From UBA5734 sp964499985 (GTDB lineage: Bacteria; Bacillota; Clostridia; Saccharofermentanales; UBA5734), in NCBI GenBank assembly GCA_964499985.1, contig CAZCMX010000103.1:1-5219 (forward strand): 5,219 nt of DNA, written 5' to 3'. Both the position numbers and the translations under genes were made by a program. The notes beneath the pieces were generated by a model. It saw nothing but the letters and a program-made list of their open reading frames with translations, was not told where the DNA came from and did not search any database. This document shows positions 1 through 5,219 of this stretch, piece after piece (position 1 is the first letter of the stretch; each line of letters begins with the position of its first letter).

Positions 1-807
1 CGGCAGGCCGAAACAACCGCACCCACAGCCCCCACGACGAAGGTGCCTGAACCCACCGTCACACCCAGCCCAACCCCCGCACCCACACCCACCCCGACCC
101 CGGTGCCTACCCCGACGCCCAGCCCCACCCCAGCACCGACGCCCACCCCCAAGCCAACGCCAACGCCCAAGCCTACACCTACGCCGACACCGGCCCCGAC
201 TCCGACCCCGATTCCGAAGGACTATTCAGGCAAGCTCTGGTGGGCGATCGGTGACAGCATCACCAATTCCGGCCTTTACCCCGACCTGCTCGTCAAGAAA
301 ATGGGCTTTAAATACTATTACAATGACGGGATTGCCGGCACAACGATGTCAACCATGGGCGATCGCCTGACCAAGGATAAGCTGGCGACCTTCGACCTGG
401 TGACTGTTTTTGCCGGGACGAATGATTATGGCCTGGGCACCCCACTGGGCGCCCTCGGTGATGATGCCAGTGCCAAGACCTTTTATGGCGACGTGCAGAA
501 GGTGATCAATAAGATCCGTTCGGCCAGCCCGACGGTCGAGCTGGTCTTCCTGACCCCGATCAAGCGCGGCGCTTATGCCCATCAACCCGTCTACCCCGAA
601 CCGAATGATGCCGGCTATACGCTTGACCAGTACGTCAAAGCCATCCGGGAGGTCTGTGCCCAGAACAATGTCAAGGTGATCAACCTGTTTGCCACCAGCG
701 GCATCACCGAGAAAAACATCTCGCAATATACGGATGACAATCTGCATCCCAACTGGGATGGCGCCGAATTGATCGCCGCAGCGATCCAGAAGGGCCTGGT
801 CTATTGA
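1..807 (+). CDS. SGNH/GDSL-family hydrolase with Pro-Thr linker (5' partial)
   Basis: Probable secreted or surface-attached esterase of the SGNH/GDSL family, with a Ser-His-Asp active site acting on acyl (often acetyl) esters. The frame is open from base 1 and the GTG at 43 lies inside the linker with no ribosome site, so the true start is upstream. Numbering from that GTG, residues 2-58 are a Pro-Thr linker and about 64-254 form the catalytic domain. Block I is GDSIT with nucleophile Ser72. Block II is NDGIAGTT with the likely oxyanion Gly99. Block III is GTND with Asn127. Block V is DNLHPN with Asp232 and His235. All catalytic positions are intact. The linker implies an extracytoplasmic protein whose unseen N-terminus holds a signal or anchor and perhaps another domain. 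The next gene follows after 27 nt and is probably co-transcribed. The substrate cannot be told; carbohydrate or cell-wall acetyl groups are a family-based guess. Confidence 0.9.
   Translation, partial: RQAETTAPTAPTTKVPEPTVTPSPTPAPTPTPTPVPTPTPSPTPAPTPTPKPTPTPKPTPTPTPAPTPTPIPKDYSGKLWWAIGDSITNSGLYPDLLVKKMGFKYYYNDGIAGTTMSTMGDRLTKDKLATFDLVTVFAGTNDYGLGTPLGALGDDASAKTFYGDVQKVINKIRSASPTVELVFLTPIKRGAYAHQPVYPEPNDAGYTLDQYVKAIREVCAQNNVKVINLFATSGITEKNISQYTDDNLHPNWDGAELIAAAIQKGLVY
46..216 (+). repeat. Pro-Thr low-complexity linker repeat
   Basis: This is an imperfect CCN-ACN hexanucleotide repeat encoding mostly alternating Pro and Thr, with occasional Ala, Ser, Val and Lys. The + strand is strongly C-rich. 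Third codon positions vary between units, so the protein pattern is conserved more strictly than the DNA. Such linkers are extended and often glycosylated, and join modules of surface or secreted enzymes. The Pro/Thr-rich composition already begins in the first codons of the window, so the full linker is probably longer. Confidence 0.9.
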
Positions 808-817
808 TTGACCTGAT

Positions 818-826
818 AAGGGGAGG
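818..826 (+). promoter_or_regulatory. Ribosome binding site deciding the isomerase start
   Basis: AAGGGGAGG is a strong Shine-Dalgarno sequence. Two in-frame ATGs follow, at 829 and 835. The gap from the end of the site is only 2 nt to the first but 8 nt to the second, so 835 is the better start. Confidence 0.75.
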
Positions 827-834
827 CCATGATC

Positions 835-1620
835 ATGAACTTACAAAAATCGGCCTGTATCGAATCGATGTACACGGAAATTCCCTTCCTGGACCGCTTT
901 CAGGCTGCCAGGGACGATGGTTTTGAATTCGTCGAATTCTGGGGCTGGATGGACAAGGATATCGACGCGATCAAGTCGTCTGCCCAGAAAACGGGCATTG
1001 GTATCAGTGGCTTCAATGGGGATGCCCGCTACTCCCTGATCGACCCGACCCACAAGAAACCTTATCTGGACGATCTCAGGCAATCCGTGGCGGTCGCCCA
1101 AAAACTGGGTGCAATCAGTGTCACCATTCATTCCAATGCCCTGGGTGAAGGCGGCATTGTCGTCAATCCCTATACCGAGTTGTCCGACACCGTCAAACTA
1201 TGCTCGATGTATGACAGGCTGCTGGAATGCGCCAAAATGGCCGAAGACAGTGGCATTGCCATGAATCTCGAAGGCCTGAATATCATATCCGACCATGTCG
1301 GCAATTATCTGCAGACCACCCGGATGGCCGCTGAAATCACCAGACTGATCGGATCACCCAAGCTGAAAATCCTCTACGATGTCTACCACATGCAGCTCAA
1401 CGAGGGGAACCTGTGCAATAACATTCGCGAATTCATCGACCAGATCAGCCATGTCCATGTCGCGGATGTACCGGGACGCCATGAACCAGGGACAGGTGAA
1501 ATCAATTACACCCAGATTTTTTCACTGCTTGAGGAGCTCGGCTATCCCGGTTTGATCGGCTTTGAACTATTCCCGAAAACAACCACAGCAGCTGCGGTCA
1601 AAGCGATCATGAAATTTTGA
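835..1620 (+). CDS. Hydroxypyruvate isomerase family (Hyi-like) TIM-barrel protein
   Basis: Cytoplasmic sugar isomerase/epimerase of the xylose-isomerase-like TIM-barrel fold, closest to the Hyi/OtnI group (COG3622), whose characterised members interconvert hydroxypyruvate and tartronate semialdehyde or isomerise 2-oxo-tetronate. Length is 261 aa, normal for the family (E. coli Hyi is 258). The N-terminus carries the family's S-M-x-x-x-E-x-x-F-L-x-R-F pattern. Likely metal or catalytic residues are Glu146 (NLEG), Asp182 (YDVYHMQ), His208 (HVHVAD) and Glu244 (GFELFP). The hallmark PGRHEPGTGEINY is at about 213-225. Two departures are seen: the GDWxxGERG segment of Hyi is replaced by GDARYSLIDP, and the Gln of Hyi's H-x-Q-x-A-D is His, as in ketose 3-epimerases. 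Family membership is secure but the substrate is not, so the symbol hyi is withheld. The start at 835 is chosen on ribosome-site spacing; 829 is the alternative. It probably shares a transcript with the hydrolase gene 27 nt upstream. Confidence 0.88.
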   Translation: MNLQKSACIESMYTEIPFLDRFQAARDDGFEFVEFWGWMDKDIDAIKSSAQKTGIGISGFNGDARYSLIDPTHKKPYLDDLRQSVAVAQKLGAISVTIHSNALGEGGIVVNPYTELSDTVKLCSMYDRLLECAKMAEDSGIAMNLEGLNIISDHVGNYLQTTRMAAEITRLIGSPKLKILYDVYHMQLNEGNLCNNIREFIDQISHVHVADVPGRHEPGTGEINYTQIFSLLEELGYPGLIGFELFPKTTTAAAVKAIMKF

Positions 1621-1665
1621 ACACTTGCCCTTAATGATCAAAAAGTACAAAATAACACTTTAAAT

Positions 1666-1694
1666 ATTACATAATGACTATTTGATGGTAAAAT
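1666..1694 (+). promoter_or_regulatory. Candidate sigma-70/sigma-A promoter with extended -10
   Basis: The -10 hexamer TAAAAT (1689-1694) matches 5 of 6 consensus bases and is preceded by TG at 1686-1687, giving TGGTAAAAT, an extended -10. The -35 candidate ATTACA (1666-1671) matches TTGACA at 4 of 6 positions, with a 17 nt spacer. The start of transcription would fall near 1701, giving a leader of about 45 nt before the kinase ATG. This would let the kinase gene be transcribed independently of the upstream operon. It was read by eye, and AT-rich DNA produces chance matches. Confidence 0.5.
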
Positions 1695-1732
1695 GATGTT
1701 GACCCTCAGCTCGGTTTTGAGCATCTTTGTGC

Positions 1733-1737
1733 AGGAG
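1733..1737 (+). promoter_or_regulatory. Ribosome binding site deciding the first kinase start
   Basis: AGGAG lies 8 nt before the ATG at 1746. The longest open frame begins at a GTG at 1737 that overlaps the last base of this site, so that GTG cannot be the start it serves. The ATG at 1746 is chosen. Confidence 0.8.
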
Positions 1738-1745
1738 TGGACATC

Positions 1746-3821
1746 ATGAACCGTGACATGTTCCTGGCCATGGCCAACAATGCCACCCTTCTACTGACCT
1801 TGACCATTGTCTACGAATTGCGCGGTTTACTGTCCCGGCGGCTGGAAAAATATCGCGATATGCTGGCCGGTTTTCTGATTGGCCTGATTGGCATCGCCAT
1901 TATGTCGATCCCCTTTGTGCTGAGACCTGGTCTCGTCTACGACACCCGCACCATTCTGATCAGCATCACGGCCTTGACCTATGGTCCTGTACCAACCCTG
2001 ATTGTTGTCCTGATGACCGGTCTTTTCCGCGTCTGGTCCGGGGGCATCGGAGTCGCCCCCGGCCTGGCCACAATCGCATCCAGTGCGATTATCGGCCTTT
2101 TGTGGCGCGCTTATGCCTATCGCCAGGAGCGGCGCTTTCGCTGGCTCAATGTCTATGTCTTTTCAGTCATCGTCCATCTGGCCATGCTGGCCTGCATGCT
2201 GCTCCTGCCCAGGCCGATAGCCATCGAGACCATCCGTAACATTGCCCTGCCGGTCCTGCTCATCTATCCTGTGGCCTCCGTCCTTTACAGCCTGCTGATC
2301 TTGCGCCAGCAAGACAAGGCAGAGGCAGTCCAGAAGCAGCTCGAAGCCGAGGCACAGTACCGCAGCCTGTTTGAGAACAACCATGCGACCATGCTCCTGA
2401 TCGATCCTCAGACAGGGGTGATTGTCGATGCCAATCCAGCGGCAGCCGCCTACTATGGCTGGCCTGTCGAGCAAATCAAACGGATGAAAATCTCGGAAAT
2501 CAATACCTTGACGCCCGAAGAAATCGCCCAGGAAATGAGAAAATCAGTCCAGCGTAACCAGCATCATTTCCTGTTCCGCCATCGCTGGGCCAATGGCACG
2601 GTCCATGATGTCGAGGTCTACAGTGGTCCGATTGTCATCCGTGGCAAAGAACTGCTCTACTCGATCGTCCATGACATCACCGAACGCACCCGGGCCGAAC
2701 AGGAACTGAAAAGCAGTGAAGTCCGGTTCAGGGCTGTCGTTGAAAATGCACCTGAATCCATTTTCATTCTGGCCCAGGGACGCCTAGTTTATCTCAATCC
2801 AACTGCCGTGCAGATGTTTGGCGCCCAATCCCAGCATGATCTGCTCGGCCAGTCCATTTTTGAACGCATCCATCCGGATTACCATTCGATTGTCCGGGAG
2901 CGACTGTCATCCTTGCATACACAGCAAATTTCACCACCCAACCAGGAACGCCTGCTGGTTCGACTTGACCAGACAATTTTCCCGGTCGAGGCGACAACCG
3001 TTACGATCCGCTACAACGACGAGGATTGCCTGCTGGTATTTGCCCGTGACATCACGCAGCGCAAGCAGATGGAGCAGGAAAAAGCGGACATGGAAGCGCA
3101 ATTGCGCCAGCAGCAGAAATTGGAAGCCATTGGAACGCTGGCTGGTGGTGTGGCGCATGAAATCAACAATCCGATCAATGGCATCATGAACTACGCCCAG
3201 ATCATCCAGGATGACTTGGGCCAGGACTCTCCGGAAACGGAATTTCTTCAGGGCATCATCCAAGAATCCCAGCGCGTCGCAGAGATTGTCCGCAATCTGC
3301 TGCAGTTTTCGCGCCAGGAAAAGCAGTCGTTCAGCCCAGCCCGGATTGAAGACATCGTCAACCGGACCGTTTCACTGGTCCGGACGATCATCAAGGGAGA
3401 GCAGATTGAACTGCAGATCGAGCTGGAGCCGGAACTGCCACTGATCCTGTGCCGCAGCCAGCAGATCCAGCAGGTCCTGATGAACCTTCTGACCAATGCC
3501 AGGGATGCCTTAAATGACAAATTCCCGGAGTTTCACCCCGACAAGAAGATCCTCCTCGAGGCCAGCCGGCATCAGATGGCTGAGAAGGACTGGGTGCTTG
3601 TGCGTGTCAAGGACCAAGGCACCGGCCTGTCCGAGGAAACCCGCCAGAAAATGTTCGAGCCATTTTATTCAACCAAGCCCAAGGACCGGGGAACCGGCCT
3701 GGGCTTGTCGATCAGCTTTGGCATCATCAAGGACCATGGCGGTCTGCTGGAAGCCCACTCGGAATTGGGGCAATATACCCAGATGGATCTGTATTTGCCG
3801 GTGGCTGTATTTGATGAGTAG
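1746..3821 (+). CDS. Membrane sensor histidine kinase: 5TMR-LYT, PAS, PAS, HisKA, HATPase
   Basis: Complete 691-aa two-component sensor kinase in the cytoplasmic membrane. Residues about 5-187 are a hydrophobic LytS/YhcK-type sensor (5TMR-LYT) with five to seven membrane segments and the family signature G-L-F-R-V-W-S-G-G at 92-100. PAS1 is at about 202-314, ending HDITER. PAS2 is at about 324-438, ending ARDITQRK. A Gln-rich helix leads to HisKA (about 455-522), with phospho-acceptor His471 in GGVAHEINNP. The ATPase domain (about 570-686) has the N box NLLTNARDA (Asn584), G1 DQGTG (623-627), F box FEPFYSTKP and G2 GTGLGL (649-654). All catalytic boxes are intact, so it should be an active kinase. 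The HEINNP type of H box is NtrB-like, unlike the His_kinase domain (PF06580) of LytS itself. It probably has its own promoter. A paralogous kinase follows 52 nt downstream. Signal and partner are not identified. Confidence 0.93.
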   Translation: MNRDMFLAMANNATLLLTLTIVYELRGLLSRRLEKYRDMLAGFLIGLIGIAIMSIPFVLRPGLVYDTRTILISITALTYGPVPTLIVVLMTGLFRVWSGGIGVAPGLATIASSAIIGLLWRAYAYRQERRFRWLNVYVFSVIVHLAMLACMLLLPRPIAIETIRNIALPVLLIYPVASVLYSLLILRQQDKAEAVQKQLEAEAQYRSLFENNHATMLLIDPQTGVIVDANPAAAAYYGWPVEQIKRMKISEINTLTPEEIAQEMRKSVQRNQHHFLFRHRWANGTVHDVEVYSGPIVIRGKELLYSIVHDITERTRAEQELKSSEVRFRAVVENAPESIFILAQGRLVYLNPTAVQMFGAQSQHDLLGQSIFERIHPDYHSIVRERLSSLHTQQISPPNQERLLVRLDQTIFPVEATTVTIRYNDEDCLLVFARDITQRKQMEQEKADMEAQLRQQQKLEAIGTLAGGVAHEINNPINGIMNYAQIIQDDLGQDSPETEFLQGIIQESQRVAEIVRNLLQFSRQEKQSFSPARIEDIVNRTVSLVRTIIKGEQIELQIELEPELPLILCRSQQIQQVLMNLLTNARDALNDKFPEFHPDKKILLEASRHQMAEKDWVLVRVKDQGTGLSEETRQKMFEPFYSTKPKDRGTGLGLSISFGIIKDHGGLLEAHSELGQYTQMDLYLPVAVFDE

Positions 3822-3860
3822 GGACTCCACAAGGCAGTTCTGGGAAACGTTCATCAGAAT

Positions 3861-3867
3861 GGGAGGG
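3861..3867 (+). promoter_or_regulatory. Ribosome binding site pointing to a TTG start
   Basis: GGGAGGG lies 6 nt before TTG at 3874. The only in-frame ATG nearby, at 3859, overlaps this site and has no good Shine-Dalgarno of its own upstream. Starting at TTG also puts two lysines directly at the N-terminus of a normal signal peptide. Confidence 0.7.
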
Positions 3868-3873
3868 CATCCG

Positions 3874-5219
3874 TTGAAAAAGATCATACAGCGATCGGCC
3901 AGCATTTTGATCACGCTCTCAATCCTGCTTTTGTTGTCCATGCCTGTCCTGGCCAGCCCGCTCGAACCAGCAGCGGATTTCTATGAAACGATCATCCGTC
4001 AGCATGGCGCGATCATGCTGCTGATCGAACCGGATGACGGTGAGATCGTCTTTGCCAACAACGCCGCCGCTTCGTTTTACGGTTATCCGGTAGTCGTGAA
4101 TGGCCGGTCTTTGCTGTTTTCGGTCATCACAGATGTGACCGAAAGGCTTCTGGTCGCAGAACATTTGCAGATGGACACCCTGCGCTGGATCCTGTTTATC
4201 GCTGCGTTGGCGATCGTGTTCCTGGCCGGAATGATTCTCCTGCTCAGAAGCAACCACCAGATCAAAAAGCGGGAACAAGCTTTGCGCGAGAGTGAGGAGC
4301 GGTTCCGGCTGCTGGTTGAGACGGCACCCGATGCAATTTTTCTCGTCTCGGGGCGAACTGTGGCTTATGTCAACCAGGCAGCCGTCCAGCTGGTGAAGGC
4401 AGACTCAGCCAGCCAGTTGATCGGTCAGCCAGTGATGACCTGGCTCCACCCCTCGTTCAAGGAAGCCGTCGAAAGGCGCTACCAGACCCTGCTGCAAGAT
4501 CGCCGTCCGGTGCCGCCGATGGAACAGGTCTATCTGTGCCTGGACGGCACGGAACTGTCGGTCGAAGTCACGGCAGCACCGCTCCAGTATCATGATTCCG
4601 ATGGTGCCCTGATCTATGTGCGGGATATCTCGGAACGCAAAAACAGGGAGGAGAAGCGCATCGCCGACTTGCTGCAGTTCCGCCAGCAGCAGCGGCTGGA
4701 ATCAATTGGCACCCTGGCCAGCGGCGTGGCCCATGAGATCAACAACCCGATCATGGGCATCATCAATTATGCGCAGCTGATCATCGACGACAATCCCAAC
4801 GACAGCATCACTTGGTATGCCCAGGAAATCATGACTGAAGGCACGCGGATCTCCCGCATCACCAGTGATCTGCTCTTTTATTCGCGCCAGCAGAAACAGA
4901 CACACAGTCCAGCGGATGTCCGAGACATCATTTATCGGACCCTGACCCTGATCGGCGGCGTCTTGAAAAAGGACCAGATCGAGATCCGGATCCTGCCTGC
5001 CCCGGATTTGCCTTTGATCAAATGCCGCAGCCAGCAGATCCAGCAGATCCTGATGAATCTTCTCACCAATGCCCGTGATACCCTCAATGAGAAATATCCC
5101 GGCAGCCACCCGGACAAGGTGATCATTCTGTCAACGCAGTTGTATGAGGATGCGGGACGGCGCTGGATCCGGATTACGGTGGAAGACCATGGCAAAGGGA
5201 TCCCCCAGTCCTACCGGGA
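3874..5219 (+). CDS. Sensor histidine kinase: signal peptide, PAS remnant, TM, PAS, HisKA, HATPase (3' partial)
   Basis: Second membrane histidine kinase; 448 complete codons are visible and the frame is still open at the window end. Residues 1-28 look like a signal peptide (KK, long hydrophobic core, VLAS). Residues about 36-91 resemble a PAS domain with its middle missing. One membrane helix spans about 104-124 and is followed by basic RSNHQIKKR. PAS2 is at about 139-254. HisKA is at about 271-340, with phospho-acceptor His287 in SGVAHEINNP. The ATPase domain begins near 385, with N box NLLTNARDT and G1 DHGKG (438-442); the F and G2 boxes lie beyond the window. From PAS2 onward it closely parallels the kinase upstream, so the two are tandem paralogues with different input modules. 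The 52 nt gap shows no terminator, so co-transcription is likely. Start TTG is chosen by ribosome-site spacing; ATG 3859 would add five residues. Signal and partner are unknown. Confidence 0.9.
   Translation, partial: MKKIIQRSASILITLSILLLLSMPVLASPLEPAADFYETIIRQHGAIMLLIEPDDGEIVFANNAAASFYGYPVVVNGRSLLFSVITDVTERLLVAEHLQMDTLRWILFIAALAIVFLAGMILLLRSNHQIKKREQALRESEERFRLLVETAPDAIFLVSGRTVAYVNQAAVQLVKADSASQLIGQPVMTWLHPSFKEAVERRYQTLLQDRRPVPPMEQVYLCLDGTELSVEVTAAPLQYHDSDGALIYVRDISERKNREEKRIADLLQFRQQQRLESIGTLASGVAHEINNPIMGIINYAQLIIDDNPNDSITWYAQEIMTEGTRISRITSDLLFYSRQQKQTHSPADVRDIIYRTLTLIGGVLKKDQIEIRILPAPDLPLIKCRSQQIQQILMNLLTNARDTLNEKYPGSHPDKVIILSTQLYEDAGRRWIRITVEDHGKGIPQSYR

Larger units (their letters stand above)
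1621..1745 (+). other. AT-rich intergenic region
   Basis: This 125 nt gap is clearly more AT-rich than the flanking genes, especially 1631-1700. It holds a candidate promoter and the ribosome site of the following kinase. I see no GC-rich hairpin followed by a T-run that would end the upstream transcript, so some read-through from the isomerase gene is possible. Confidence 0.7.

Noticed and set aside
349..747. 132-aa open frame on the minus strand inside the hydrolase gene
   Set aside because: It lies opposite a domain with complete SGNH motifs, has no recognisable domain, and is best explained by codon bias of the real gene.
1705..1722. Small hairpin (GCTC at 1709-1712 with GAGC at 1719-1722) in the kinase leader, as a terminator or riboswitch
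   Set aside because: The stem is only 4 bp and lacks a proper T-run. It is too weak for a terminator and matches no riboswitch core I know.
2818..3189. 123-aa open frame on the + strand inside the first kinase, in another frame
   Set aside because: It overlaps PAS2 and the H box of a confident kinase. Its Arg/Ser/Trp-rich composition is typical of a shifted-frame shadow.
3822..3873. Terminator or promoter between the two kinases
   Set aside because: Only a short GAA/TTC inverted match around AACGTT is present, with no T-run and no convincing -35/-10 pair.
3919..4278. 119-aa minus-strand open frame opposite the signal peptide, PAS remnant and TM of the second kinase
   Set aside because: The + strand frame here is continuous and encodes a coherent signal peptide, TM helix and PAS pieces. 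The minus frame shows no domain.
4702..5109. 135-aa minus-strand open frame opposite HisKA of the second kinase
   Set aside because: A similar antisense frame occurs opposite the paralogous region at 2931-3263, as expected from shared codon usage rather than a conserved gene.
3874..5219. Second kinase as a pseudogene because of the shortened PAS
   Set aside because: The frame is intact through 448 codons, and the H, N and G1 boxes are all preserved, so the kinase core appears to be maintained.

Overview
This 5.2 kb window carries four genes, all on the + strand, closely packed, with strong purine-rich Shine-Dalgarno sites. The mid-50s GC content (by eye), the AGGAG/GGGAGG ribosome sites, a TTG start, a Pro-Thr-linked surface esterase and a LytS/YhcK-type membrane sensor together suggest an anaerobic Firmicute of the Clostridia type. 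That assignment is a best guess (about 50%): nothing here, such as an rRNA, fixes the taxon.

Region 1 (1-1620) looks like the end of an operon. It begins inside a long Pro-Thr linker that leads into a C-terminal SGNH/GDSL hydrolase domain with complete catalytic motifs; the true N-terminus lies upstream. After a 27 nt gap comes a hydroxypyruvate-isomerase-family (Hyi-like, COG3622) TIM-barrel protein. It keeps the C-terminal signature of the family but differs in the N-terminal half.

Region 2 (1621-1745) is the only real intergenic stretch. It is AT-rich and holds a good candidate extended -10 promoter reading into the next gene.

Region 3 (1746-5219) holds two tandem, paralogous membrane histidine kinases. 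The first is complete: 5TMR-LYT sensor, PAS, PAS, HisKA, HATPase. The second has a signal peptide, a PAS remnant, one transmembrane helix, PAS, HisKA and HATPase, and runs off the window end. Their cytoplasmic halves are clearly related, including a 24 nt identical DNA stretch, but their membrane input modules differ. No response regulator is visible in the window.

The most notable observation is that the first PAS domain of the second kinase lacks about 55 residues from its middle, compared with the equivalent domain of its neighbour, yet the frame is kept. It also lies between the signal peptide and the transmembrane helix, so it is predicted to face outside the cell. The other point of interest is that the sensor domain of the first kinase keeps, at the same spacing, the two arginines reported for pyruvate binding in E. 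coli BtsS, while it sits next to a gene of the hydroxypyruvate isomerase family. No mobile element, CRISPR array, RNA gene or clear terminator was found.
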